A stretch of DNA of 64,000 nucleotides from Alisma plantago-aquatica (taxonomy: Eukaryota; Streptophyta; Magnoliopsida; Alismatales; Alismataceae), in NCBI GenBank assembly GCA_963693085.1, contig OY856409.1:1340682915-1340746914 (forward strand), read 5' to 3'. Within the stretch, counting starts at the first letter, position 1, and each line of letters starts with the position of its first letter. A program made the position numbers and the translations under genes. The notes under the pieces were generated by a model, which saw only the letters and a program-made list of their open reading frames with translations, did no database searches and was not told the origin of the DNA. This document shows positions 45,001-56,922 of the stretch, one piece after another.

Positions 45001-46736
45001 GGGTTAGGACTATCCATGGTTGTATCTACCACATGGGCCAAGAATGCATAACATCCTTGCCTCATCAGCTTCTCAGCAACCATAGCTGACACAAGATAGG
45101 TGGGTAGAATCTTTCTCTCTCCTTGAAAGATCCATGTGTCACTATCATCAGCAAACACAGCTTGCTTGGATTCACAATCTAAAACAACCTTATACCTTTC
45201 TAAGGTATCCATCACAAGGATCACATCGAATCCATGCATCTCAAGTGGTATAAGATCCACTTGAATGTGATGTTCAGAAAACAAGAGAATGCAGGGAGAA
45301 CATACCTCCTGCAACACAGAAGATCCCCTTAATAGAGTTTCTAACAACAAACTATCGGCTCTATGACTTATAGTCAGGTTGCAGTCAAGAATCACTCTTC
45401 GAGTGATAAAGGAGTGTGTAGCACCCGGATCAATTAAAATGGATACAACGCAAGATGTAGACATATCAAAATATAACAATTCCATATGACCTGCCACAAC
45501 CCGAGGGTTGATCACTGCATCAGGTGGATTCATCGCGTAGAATCTTGTTGTCGCCTGTGGTTGATTCGGTGCTTGTTGACTAGGTGTCGATGATCCAACT
45601 TGGGACGCTTGTCCACATCCTCTAGTGTTACCTGGAAATTTTTGCCTTTGAGATCCTTGTTGACTCTGCCTTTGAGGTTGAGTCACACTCACTTCTCTGG
45701 CTCTGCAGTCCTTCATCAAATGTCCCATCTTTCCACATATATTACAACTTCTATTCAGTTGTTGTGGTCTGGGTGGTCCTGTAACCGACATAGATGTTGA
45801 ACTGTGAGCTCCTTCTAGTGGTAGGCTTCGTCCTCTACCCCTATTCGACGTCCCCTATGTATGGGTACTGAATCTAGGTGGTGGTGTAGGCACATAAAAC
45901 CTAGGTTTCTTGAAACCTTTATATGAAGATCCTTGGAACTGGGGATACATCCTCTTGTTTTGGGTCTGTATTTTCTCTGCTACAAACCTCTCTACCCTTC
46001 TGACGGACTCCACAAAGGTAGCAAACCTTTCTCTGTTCTCTAGGGCAGACACAGGAGTAGTCAATTAAGCGTTTAATCCTTTCTCAAAACGCCTAATCCT
46101 TTCTTCATCTGTGGTCGCCATGTGCGGACAAAAATGCAATAGCTCCATGAACTTAGCTTCGTATTCGCTAATGTTCATTGGACCTTGTCTTAACCTCTCA
46201 AACTGAGAGATTTTCTCATCCAGGAACGTCTTAGGGAAATATCTATTGATAAATTCCTGTCGGAAAACTTCCCATGCAACCTCTACACCATACCTCTTCT
46301 GTTCTTCCATGGTCCACCAGTGACCACCACTCCCTTTGAGAAGATATACATCATGTTTAACCTTCTCAACTTCTAGGATGTTCAGGATTCTAAAGGCTTT
46401 CTCTAGTTCAGTTAACCACAAGTCAGCATCTGTTGGGTCAGCTATTCCAGCATACTCTGTGGCTCCAACTCAGCGCATTCGTTCAAACATCTTGTCGATT
46501 CCTTATCCTTCAGGATGGGTAGGTGCCCTAGGTGCATGTATAGGCATCCTATCAGTCATATGTGTCATGGAAGTCATAAACTGCCCAAACATGGCTTGGA
46601 CGGCTGGGTTCCCAATGTCAGTTGGATTGAACTGGGGTGGTTCAGGCATAGGTTCTTCTCTATCTGGGTCTCTTGCACCTCTTCTGGGTGCAGCAACACT
46701 ACTCTCTACAACTTGTTCTTCGTGTGGTCCAGACAT
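42066..46736 (-). pseudogene. Gypsy-1 gag-pol polyprotein with chromodomain, broken by stops
   Basis: All open segments share one frame across about 1557 codons. From 46736: gag (MSGPHEEQ; capsid region 46421-46065), CCHC knuckle (CNICGKMGHLMKDC, near 45740), protease (LIDPGATHSF), RT with FIDDILIYS (near 44420), RNase H ([10 protein letters not shown] to DALSRK), integrase zinc region (H...H...CPMCQQ) and core. The chromodomain near 42060-42260 ends with W-E-L-E-E-E. Several nonsense codons, including near 46500, 46065, 45850, 44820, 43496 and 42900, break it. In the integrase core the expected first Asp reads Asn (TMNFVVG) and the expected Glu reads Lys (GQSKRT), so integration activity would be lost. 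The chromodomain should direct insertion to heterochromatin. Confidence 0.92.
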
Positions 46737-46852
46737 CCTTAATCTTATCTTCTTCTCCTAAGGAGCAGAAGACACTATCAGACTTACTGGAAGAAACTAG
46801 AACAGACTCAACATCCTAAGTCCTATGTCTCTGTAGACTCAGCGAACCTAGA

Positions 46853-46864
46853 GCTCTGATACCA
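46853..46864 (-). other. Gypsy-1 primer-binding site
   Basis: Minus strand TGGTATCAGAGC, six bases inside the 5' LTR, complementary to initiator tRNA-Met. Confidence 0.9.
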
Positions 46865-48814
46865 CTAAATTGTGATGATGCGTCTTGGGAAAACAAGATC
46901 AACGAATGCGCAAGCGATCAACTAGCAGCGGAATTACTGAAAATCACTAAAAATTAAAACTTTTTTCATAAAGAAACATGATAAGTTGCTTACAGACTGA
47001 TCCATTATTACATCCATGTAATATCACATCTCGAGTATTACAAACATCAACTACCCTGTTAACTGTACAAGGCAAGATACAAAATTCTCGAGGCATTAAG
47101 CCAAAAATCTCAAATCTATCTTAAACATCTACTGACTCCTAGGACCTGAGAGTACAGAGACGACACATAGGACAATCTATCTACATGACTTGACAGACAG
47201 TGTCTCCACCTGAGGATCACTATTATCCCTGATGTTGCTGCTGCTGTTGTTGTTGTTGCTCACCCACTGATGGGTTCCTTCGTCCACGACGTCTACCTAA
47301 AAAGTTGAATCCCATGGGGGTGAGACAATTGAATAATTGTCCCAGCGAGAGTTATAACTCTCCACCAGAAGCATTTTTATTGCAATAATGGAATAAAATC
47401 GAGCAGTATAACTATAGGTATTCAACAACAGGTAAAACATTGAATAACCTAAGTAGAGCAACATTCTTTTAGGCAATGATTTCAATTATAAGTTGATTGA
47501 ATGACAAAACATATGTCAAAAAGGAATATGAAGAACATGTATACTAGTTATTTAACTAGAGCACTATAAATAATGTAACATCAATCATTGTTTCTCGTAG
47601 TTCAACCTAAGCAAATATGCTACACGGCTGATTATATTTTACAAACATTTTTATGCCCTGAGGAAATGAGTTACACCTCTCATACTCCAACCGACCATTA
47701 CGAAATTGCAATCGGTACCATACATAGGTCATTAGAAGAGCCGGATTCCTATGACCTCATCTTCCTCAGTCAGTGTGAGGATCATCATGTAGGACATCTT
47801 GTGTCTCTGCTATAATAGCTTTCCAGGGTATTCTAGCAACTTCGTTATTAGAGTTACAGTGGCGTTCTGTACTATCTTCGCCATCGAGGGATTTCTTGTT
47901 TATCTCTCATCGATGCGGCATTAACAACATCATCGAGAGATTAGTGATACATCATCCAAGCATAAACATATAATGAAGGATTGGGAGATTACAAGTACAT
48001 CTCACATCAAATCCTACATTAGGACGTAAGGATATTCATGTCCATAACTCTCACATACTCAAAAGTATGCTCTCTAGGAGTTCCCTTAGGAAAACCTATT
48101 TCACCATCATTTAACATCTGACAATGATGGATCTATGGTCAGGGCTCTACATGATATCATTATACTTGATTATTTAAGTACATTATGGCATTCTTTTAGC
48201 ATCAGGCATGTTTTCAAACATAAACCATTAAAACAATTGCTACAAAGAAAGAGTATTAATTGTATCAAGTTCATTTCACATCCAGTTATCATTGGGATAT
48301 CAATCCCTAACCATCCCATCATTGTGATTCAGAAACATGGGTGTTCAAACCCTTAGATCATTATAACACTTGTTACCAAGTAACATATAGTCATTAAGTC
48401 ATTTAACAGCATGACCTTGATTGTAACAATGTAGATATTTCTCATGGCTATCACAACCTATCAATCTCATATGTTACCTCCCACTAGGCAACATAGCATA
48501 TCATTACTTTCAAAGCTTATAAAGTGCCTTAATAAATATGACATTATAGCCCTTACCTGACTATGTTCACCATTTCATAAAAACATGCATAATTAATTCA
48601 TTCGATAATAGGCAATTTATCTCTATATCAGCATATTGCAAAAAAGAGATAACCTTTCAATTCAAGGGTTATACCATTATGCCCTTAATAGGGTTAGGTT
48701 TTCCCTATTAAATTCAATTAGGGTTATTCAACCCCTTTATCTTAATTAGGAATAGTGATTCCTTATTTCATACTTCAATCATAGAGTTTCATGCTTAAAA
48801 GAATAACCCATAAT

Positions 48815-49335
48815 TAGGGTTTATTGTTCATACCATCACATCACCCTAGATTAGGGTTTACTATTCACATTACATCACATTACCCTAGATTAGGGTTTAC
48901 TATTCACATTACATCACATTACCCCAGATTAGGGTTTACTATTCACATTACATCACAATACCCTAGATTAGGGTTTACTATTCACATTACATCACATTAC
49001 CCTAGATTAGGGTTTACTATTCATATTACATCACATTATCCTAGATTAGGGTTTACTATTCACATTACATCACATTACCCTAGATTAGGGTTTACTATTC
49101 ACATTACATCACATTACCCTGGATTAGGGTTTACTATTCACATTACATCACATTACCCTAGATTAGGGTTTACTATTCACATTACATCACATTACCCTAG
49201 ATTAAGGTTTATTATTCACATTACATCTCATTACCCTAGATTAGGGTTTACTATTCACATTACATCACATTACCCTAGATTAGGGTTTACTATTCACATT
49301 ACATCACATTACCGTAGATTAGGGTTTGCTATGAA
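48815..49335. repeat. 39-bp telo-box repeat array, 14 units (right LTR)
   Basis: Same unit as at 38560 but 14 copies. Because 39 is a multiple of three, an open frame of 171 codons with a 13-residue repeat crosses it; I do not regard it as a gene. Confidence 0.9.
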
Positions 49336-49824
49336 TTGAGATTGTGCCATCATAATGTATGAGGGTTACTTTCAATAATACCCTCAAATTAGGTTAAGAT
49401 TCATTAATCATCATAATTAGGGTTTCCATGATCTCACTATGAAGGATCATACCCTAATTAGATATATTCATACATATTGGAAGCTTATTACCTGATTCTC
49501 ATTCATAATAGGAGTATTTTTTCTCCTCTTTCTATTAGATAATGTTTACAGCATTCTTGATTAGGTTAAGTCAAATCAACCTTGACATCATGGATTATAT
49601 CATCACTATTGTGATCATTAAGGTTCATTTGTTCAAAGGGTATTAGTTACTCTATCCCATCAAGGGTACTTTTGTAATGTTCACTATTGATCATAATATG
49701 CATTAGTCAACTAATTACTTGGCCCCTTAATCACTTTAGGTATCTATAAGGTTTAGGTTAATCAACTACTAAACTATCTTGACCACTAAGGCATCAAAAG
49801 ATCTTGACCTTTTAGACCTCAAAC

Positions 49825-51135
49825 GGTCTTCCACACAAACTCCCCAAATGGTCTTGAACAAACCTTGAAACCGTTTGGTGGTGTTGACCGTTTGGTTTTG
49901 TTGACTTTGAAACCGTTTGGTAAAGTGCACACTCAAAACCGTTTGGTCATGAAGATTGTTTGGTCATGAAGACAGTTTGACCAAGTTGACTTTGAAACCG
50001 CATGGACACAACCGTTCTTGAAACCGGATGAGCACCAAACAGTTTGGGATCGTTTGGTCCAAACCATCTCAAAACTGCATGGACCAAAAAGTGTCTCAAC
50101 CACTTCAATTGAGTTAGGGTTTCCAATGTTGAACCCCTCAATCGTTCATGCACTTGTTAGCCACTTATCAATTGAGTCAATTAGGTCAACCCTCTACTGA
50201 TTTGACACTTAATTGACCCTCAATTGATCACCAATTACGGCTTGGATCAATTGAATTAGGGTTTGGAATCGATCACCCTTCAACATGTATCAACATGAGT
50301 CTAATTGATGTTGAACCCATTAAACCATCATTCAATTTGGTCATGACCTGACCCCAAACGGTCTTGGGTTCATTTGGATGACCTCCAAATGGTCTTGAGA
50401 CTGTTTTCTCAAGTCAACACCAAAATCTAACTCAACCTATTAAGGTTTGATTCATTTATTTGATCATTAGGTCACTAATCGATTATAATTCAACTTGTTG
50501 CCTTTCAATCTTCAACCACTTAACCACGGTCAACCCTAGACCTCCAACCGGTCTTGGGTGACCCCCAAACGGTCTTAGGATCCTTTCGACATTCTCCAAA
50601 TGGTCTTGAGACCATTTTCCTATTATTTCATCAAAAACCAAGTCATTCTCTTAAGGGTTGCACCCTAAATTTAGTCACAAAATCAACACTTGATTGTTCA
50701 ACAATTTGATATCATTGGACCCTAAATTGGTCAACCCCACTTAACACTAGACCTTCAAATAGTCTTGGGTGATCACCAAACGGTCTTGAGACCGTTTGGG
50801 TGATCCCCAAATGGTTTTGAAACCGTTTGGGCTACTCAACCCAAACTTCAACATAATTGTATTATTGAAATCAGCAATAGACCTGATTAGGGTTTAGGTG
50901 ATTGATGTGCCTTCAATTGGTGATTTACTTGGAATTAGATGATGATTTTTGGTAGATGATTATTCCATATTGTTTACAACAGACATACAAATGGTCCACG
51001 CCTGGTCAACGCATCCAAACGGTCTTGGACCGTTTGCTTCCATGTGTTCTTGGTTGAAACCGTTTGCTTTCAAAAGGTTTGAAACCGTTTGCTCCCAAAC
51101 GGTTTGGGAAACTGTTTGTGCAAGAGGTGGAAGAC
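49825..51135. repeat. AAACGGTCT palindrome array (Gypsy-1 right LTR)
   Basis: Third copy of the array, with fewer units around 50040 than the left LTR. A stretch containing about three palindromes present at 39655-39755 is missing here. Confidence 0.85.
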
Positions 51136-52351
51136 CATTTTCTAAAGCAAGATTGTGGATAAACTTTGGAATTAACGTCATCATCTTCTACCTCAAGAAC
51201 AGGGGTTGTTCTTCACGGAAATAAGAGCAAGAACACACAAAGGTGTCTAAGGAAGAAGAATAAGCAACGATTCTAAGGAAAGAAGATGCAAAAGTAAAGC
51301 TTAAGGGTTAGAGTTATAAAACCCTCCTTAAGATCTGATATAGAGCTCCAAGATTCGTAGCTTTAATGGTGTCTTGAGCTCCAAAGGTTGTCCAAGGTCC
51401 GTTCTTCAAGATTTGGATGGAGAAGATGGCTAGAAAGAAGAGTTGTGTAAGTAAAACTAACAAACCAACCTTGTATTAGGGTTTCCTTCAAGAATTCGAG
51501 CTAGGTGATGATCAAAGCTTACCCAAACCAGATTGGTCGTCCTCCTATGTTCCAGAGCTCCCTCTTGGTCGGTCCAAAGCAAGAAGATGAGGAGAAAGAA
51601 CTAAAGGAATGATCCTTTGCTTTGAGGAAAAAGGGTGCTTATATATTTTTGGGTATTATCAAGGAAAAGAAAAAGATAGTTTTTTTTTATTTATTAAACC
51701 CATCCACTTATGCTTGCTCCACCCTTGGCCACGTTTATTCCTCCTTTTCACATGCAAAACCTCTCTCTTATCCAAAGTTAAAGGAAAAGAAACCATATGT
51801 CTTAATAAGTTATATATATGAAAGGCCATTTTGCTTAAAACTTGGTTATTTAAATATTAAGGTTATCTTTCTTACTTGATCATTCAAATAAGGCGCCCCT
51901 ATCATTTTCTTTGCTCTACTTGATGCCAAGAAACATGAGAGATACTCTAGAGGGTATATTTTACATGTTGCACCCTAAGTTTTGGGTAAATTGCACTTTA
52001 CACCAAAACTAGGTTTTAAAGCACAAGGATTGCTCTGCAAGCTATATCTTGGTGCTCAAGCTTGTGGAATCCATAACGCTACATCATATTCGTTCTTATG
52101 ATGTCTCAACATCATAGGAACATCTTAACATGTGAAATTTGCAATTTAACCCCTCTACATGGGTAATTTGCACATTAGTCCATATTTAACAAAACAATAT
52201 TACAACATTGTTCAAAAAGGACTGAAATAAAAATATATGTTCCTCAGAAGCTTTAATTACATATCAAAATATAACCACAAGCATTTAATCACCTATTTAG
52301 GCAAAACACCTAGGGTTAGTACATAACCCATGTCAGGGATGTTACAAGTTG

Positions 52352-53641
52352 CTCGCTTGAACTCTGTGAGGATCATTATTTCTGTTGCTACTCACTTTTA
52401 TTGGCCCATGTATCAGCTTGATGTGAGAATGTCTTTCTTCATGGTCATTTATTAGAGGTTTACATGGAGAAACTACCTGGGTATGTTGCTCATAGGGAGT
52501 GTCAACGGAAGGTATGCAAGATGAAAAAGGCTATTTATGGTCTTAAACAATCTCCTTGTGCATGGTTCTACAAATTCAGTAATGCTCTCACCTATTTTTG
52601 TTTTATTTGTTCTTCTACATATCACTCCTTATTTTACTTGTGAATTACTAAGGGCATCGTTATCCTTGTTGTGTATGTTGATGACATTGTTCTTACTGGA
52701 GATGACAATGAGGGTATTGCTAATCTCAAGGCATGGCTTCAAACACAGTTTTGCACAAAAGATCTCGGGAAGCTATGATACTTTCTTGGAATAGAAGTCT
52801 TGTGTTCCAGGAAGGAAATTAATCTTTCTTAGAGGAAATATACCTTGGACTTATTGTTTGAGACTGGTATGCTTGAGTCCAAGCATGTCTCTACGCCCAT
52901 GTACTATCATTCTAAAGTGACTCCCAATAATGATGATGATTTTCATGATCCTTCATTTTACAGGAGGGTTGTTGGAAAATTAATTTATTTGACTGTGACA
53001 CGTCTTGATGATTCTTATGCAGTTGGAGTGGTTAGTCAATACATGAGCACACCAAAGAGCAATCATTGGGAAACACTATGTCATATTGTGAGGTATTTAA
53101 AAGGAGCTCCTAGCAGGGGACTTACATATTCAGTGAGCAATCATCGTAGTTCTACTCTTAAGGTTATTAGCTACACTGATAGAGATTTGGTTAGTGATGC
53201 AAAGGAAAGGCAATCTACTTCTGGATATTGCATGTTTTTAGGATCCCGTCTTGTTACTTCGAAGAGTAAAAAGTAAAGTGTTGTAGCTCATTCTAGTACT
53301 GAGGCTAAATATCGAGCTATGTACCATGCATGTTGTGAACTACAGTGGGTTCTTTCTATTCCCTCTGAGCTGGGGAGTAGCATTGATACTCCTATTACTC
53401 TAATGTGTGACAATCAAGTAGCTATTCATATTGCTAGCAATCCCATTTTCCATGAGAGGACAAAGCATATTGAAGTGTATTGTCATTTCGTGTATGATTT
53501 AGTATTAGCTAAAAGGGTGAAGACTCCTCATGTGAGGACTGGAGAGAAAATTGTAGATATCTTCGCCAAACCTCTTCTACCTACTGCATTTAAATATATG
53601 ATGTGCAAGCTAGATATGCATGATGTGTATACTCCAGCTTG
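52352..53641 (+). pseudogene. Copia-1 RT and RNase H, continued after Gypsy-1
   Basis: Continues the same RT sentence (ARLNSVRIIIS) directly after the second AGTTG copy (52347-52351). The active-site motif VYVDDIVLTGD is near 52670, but the surrounding frame is broken. RNase H is well preserved at 52845-53641 with TEAKYRA, LMCDNQVA and the C-terminal DIFAKPL. One stop at about 53275 divides it. It ends at the polypurine tract GAGGGGG (53641-53647). Confidence 0.87.
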
Positions 53642-53647
53642 AGGGGG

Positions 53648-53810
53648 TGTTAGAATAAAGGATTTAGTAGTATTTCTTTATTTGTCTTTTACTTTCTGTT
53701 AAGTCCATATTACTAGGTGGACTCTTTATGTAATTTCTCCTTTTCTCAATAATATAACTATAGGAGCATATCTGTTTTGGATCTTATGCTCCGAGTTTCC
53801 TTACGTAACA
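53648..53810 (+). repeat. Copia-1 3' LTR
   Basis: 163-bp LTR, TGTTAG...TAACA, uninterrupted. It provides the empty-site comparison for the DNA transposon in the 5' LTR. Confidence 0.93.
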
Positions 53811-54213
53811 ACCATTATGATGTTACATGTGCCACATTCAGACCCGGATGAAGCAGACATGGTATAGTGGAAGTAACTTCAATGAATAAAAATACTATAT
53901 TAGATTTATTGTGCTTCGCCTGGAATTTTAGAAAGTTTTCTTAATATCGTTACTTCTTCCACGAAAAGGATAATGCAAGAACCAGGAAAATCCAACATTA
54001 CAAGTTTACTAACTGATAGTAAACTAAAGGAATTTAAGAGCATAGAGCACTTATAAAGGAGGTATAGTATGTGGTATAAAATAAAAGATGGTTATCTAAT
54101 TTATTTGATAAGAGGAACCCCCCTCCTTTATATAGAAGGGGGAAGCATACAGACTTTAGACCAAACCCTAATGGGCCAAGACACACTTGGGCCCATATAC
54201 AGCTAGACTCAAA
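53811..54213. other. Flank right of Copia-1, no gene
   Basis: ACCAT at 53811 is the right TSD copy of Copia-1. The rest is unassigned. An imperfect inverted repeat surrounds a TATATA core near 54115-54150 and a GGGCCAAG...CTTGGGCCC repeat lies near 54174-54195. These could be a solo LTR remnant, but I cannot find its ends. Confidence 0.4.
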
Positions 54214-54217
54214 TTCC

Positions 54218-54251
<34 letters not shown>

Positions 54252-54705
54252 ACTAAGCCTTAAATCCCAACCATGTTGGGGTTGGCTACATGGATCCTTC
54301 TTTTCCAATCAGCTATGTTATGGGCCATACTCTGATCAAGATGTAAAGATTCAAAATCTCTCTTTATAAGCTCTTCCCAAGTTAATTTAGGTCTGCCTCT
54401 GCATCTTTTGGTTGTACTCGACTCAATAACCTTGCTTCGGATAGGTTCATTTATCAGTTTGCGTTGCACATATCTATACCATCATAATCGGCCTTCACGC
54501 AACTTGTCCTCGATGCTCACCACTCCCACTTTTTTTTCCTAATATAGTCATTCCTCAGATGATCTTTTCTAGTCTTCCCACACATACATCTCAGCTTACG
54601 CATTTCGGCAATATTCATGTTGTTGAGACCTTGTTTCTTCACTACCCAACATTCACTGCCATATAGTATGGTTGTTTGTATAGTTGTTTTGTAGAACTCA
54701 TAGTT
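54214..54705 (-). mobile_element. RTE-type LINE, 5'-truncated 3' end
   Basis: On the minus strand the C-terminal end of a LINE reverse-transcriptase protein is readable: TILYGSECWVVKKQ, then AEMRKLRCMCGKTRKD, then CRGRPKLTWEELIKRD and WKRRIHVANP. Frames change and stops occur. It ends GGTTGGGATTTAAGGCTTAG followed by (TGA)n at 54216-54250, the simple-repeat tail expected of plant RTE-clade elements. Everything upstream of the last RT segment is missing, as in most LINE copies. Confidence 0.85.
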
Positions 54706-56164
54706 TTGAAACCCGACCCGACCCCCCAGTTGAACCGATTCTATAACAACCATCATCAAACTGACAACCAAATCATTACTAATTATGCGGAACAATTATA
54801 AATAACGGATTAGCAAAAATCACTAAAATTAAAAACCATTTTGCAAGAAGGTCCTCTTCCAGATAACTCTTACTGCAAGATCTAAAATGTATACATATCA
54901 TGATTTACATTGTACAACATTATTCCAACTCATCTTAAGGACAACATATCACAGTTTCTCTATCAAAGCACATACTGGAGCAACATAAAACCTTAAGGCT
55001 TAAAAGCCAAATTCTCATATTGTTTATGAAACCATTACGAACTGACTCCAAGGACCGGAGAGTATAGAGACGACACATAGGATTTCTATCTACAAGATAC
55101 GACAGACAGTACACTTAACCTGAGTTGTTACTGCTGCCCCAGCTATTGTTCCTCCTCTACAAAAAGGTCTCCAACACTTCGTGCTTGTCCACCTAAAAAT
55201 TGTGGATCCCACGGGATGAGACAATTGTCCCAGTGAGAGATATAACTCTCCACTGACCATATTATTATTGTAGATAAATACTATAAAATTGAGCAGGGGT
55301 TCTTTTATATTAATCAGACATGATTATTCATTGTATGAATAGGATAAAGTAATCTCTTTACTTAAGAAAATGATGAATCTATCCATGGTAGAATAATAAA
55401 CCATCTATCTACTTTACAAGGAATGTGCCAGGGTATACAAGCATCTATGCTTAGAGCTGCAGCGTCAACTGCACTCTCTTAGGGGAAACATCTACTAACA
55501 ACTATCCCCAGTTATGAAATTACTAAGTCATGGCAAACAGCCATACTCTGAGCCACGAGCCAGTTCACCGTGCTCAACATAGAGTCTACGACCGTAGTCG
55601 CCCTGGAGCCAGGATAAGGCATATAGCCAAGTCCCCATTTATTTCGAGTTCATAAGGGGATCGTCTCACACATGGTCGTCCTTTTATACTTACGCCCCCA
55701 TATATTCAAAAATATGCACTCTGGGTTATGCCACGGGGAACCCGTTTTACCATTCAACAAATCCTGACGATGATGGATCTATGGTCAGGGCAACGTTTTA
55801 TGGTTTCTAGTGATATATTAAGTACATTACAATATTCTTTTAGCATCAAACAAGTTATATGCATCAATCATAAACAAATGCTACAAAGAAAGTTGTAATA
55901 CATTTATCAAGTACTTTTCAAATCTTTAGAACACATTTTGTTGCATAACACTTGGGATCTCAGTCCCTTGTCACATTACTGGGAATCCTCATCCCTTCAC
56001 ATCACCATTATCATGATTATTGGATTTGGGTATTCAAACCCTTAGATCACCACATAGCATTGTTACCTATGTAATAGGTAACCATTACCTCTAGGTCCTC
56101 AGACCAATGTATTCACTTCACTTGTTGTACAAGTATTTCACATAGTTCACATGGTTTTATTAAG

Positions 56165-56410
56165 CATCTTGTCACCTCTCACTAGGCAATAACCATTCAC
56201 ATGGCTCACAAGGCCCATTAAACATCTTGTCACCTCTCTCTAGGAAACAACTATTCACATGGCTCACAAGGCCATTTAAACATCTTGTCACCTCTCACTA
56301 GGCAACAACCATTCATATGACTTACAAGGCCCATTAAAAAACTACTCACATGGCTCACAAGGCCATTTAAACATCTTGTCACCTCTCACAAGGAAACAAC
56401 TATTTTTGGG
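56165..56410. repeat. 58-bp tandem repeats (CATCTTGTCACCTCTCACTAGG)
   Basis: The start word CATCTTGTCACCTCTC appears at 56165, 56223, 56281 and 56372, with a partial unit between the last two. Each contains CATGGCTCACAAGGCC. The CTCTCACTAGG segment sits between partly paired arms and also occurs singly in Gypsy-1 LTRs (near 38225 and 48478). Confidence 0.8.
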
Positions 56411-56922
56411 TCATCAGACCACATAGACATTATACTTTTTATTCATGTATTTAACATGTCTCACAAGGCTTGTACAATTAGAGAAATACAACCTTCCCAT
56501 TATTAGGGTTAGGGTTTACCTTTATAGGTGAATAGGGTTTCAAGTTCATATTATTAATCTGAACCCTAATTCATTGCTCCACACATATAGGAGCATACAT
56601 TGCTAACATAAGTATTCAACCATACTTATTTATTCTCATTATTTATCATTAAATGATTATTAACAAAAAGTATGAGTTTCTCTCTCATCCTCACTAGGAT
56701 ATTGATTACATCATACTTTTGGTTCAATCCTCCTCTTGAGGAATATCAGTTCATCATTAACAATTCACATCATCTTTTATATTGCAATTAACACAACCTG
56801 CAACATATATCACTCAATCGATCACATATGATTGAAGTGTCCCTTCCATATCAGTCATCAAGATGTGTGTATGGTAACATATTATGCTCTAAGATACATT
56901 CTTATTTCATGTAGTGTATCCA

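Larger units (their letters stand above)
31415..52346 (-). mobile_element. Gypsy-1: Tekay-like Ty3/gypsy chromovirus with 5.4-kb LTRs
   Basis: Inserted in Copia-1 RT, with TSD AGTTG at 31410-31414 and 52347-52351. The LTRs, on the plus strand, begin TGTGA(C/T)GATG and end ATGTTACA. The right one (46871-52346, 5476 bp) is the 5' LTR in element orientation. The left one (31415-42029) is about 5.4 kb after removing a nested solo LTR. The internal region 42030-46870 has primer site, gag-pol with chromodomain, and polypurine tract. Long LTRs and a C-terminal chromodomain fit the Tekay/Del lineage. The polyprotein is disrupted. Confidence 0.93.
46871..52346 (-). repeat. Gypsy-1 5' LTR (5476 bp)
   Basis: Uninterrupted LTR, plus-strand TGTGATGATG to GATGTTACA. 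It contains the same ordered parts as the left LTR: GTTGCT microsatellite, adjacent palindromes, hairpin run, 39-bp array, palindrome array and TATA-like box at 51638-51650. Confidence 0.93.
7723..53810 (+). mobile_element. Copia-1: Ty1/copia element split by nested insertions
   Basis: Two 163-bp LTRs (7723-9837 with an insert; 53648-53810) begin TGTTAG and end AACA. The left LTR is followed by a tRNA-Met primer site and the right is preceded by a polypurine tract. Flanks ACCAC/ACCAT give a 5-bp TSD with one mismatch. Gag-pol remnants read on the plus strand at 28450-31414 and 52352-53641. Removing the three large insertions and one TSD copy of each leaves 4983 bp, normal for a copia element. 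All of its reading frames are broken, so it is the oldest and a dead element of this block. Confidence 0.92.

Noticed and set aside
48824..49339. 171-codon open frame with a 13-residue repeat
   Set aside because: It is the translation of the 39-bp LTR array. The unit is a multiple of three, so the frame stays open by arithmetic; the left LTR lacks an equivalent frame.
54034..54252. Frame beginning with eleven Met
   Set aside because: Translation of the (TGA)n tail of the LINE.
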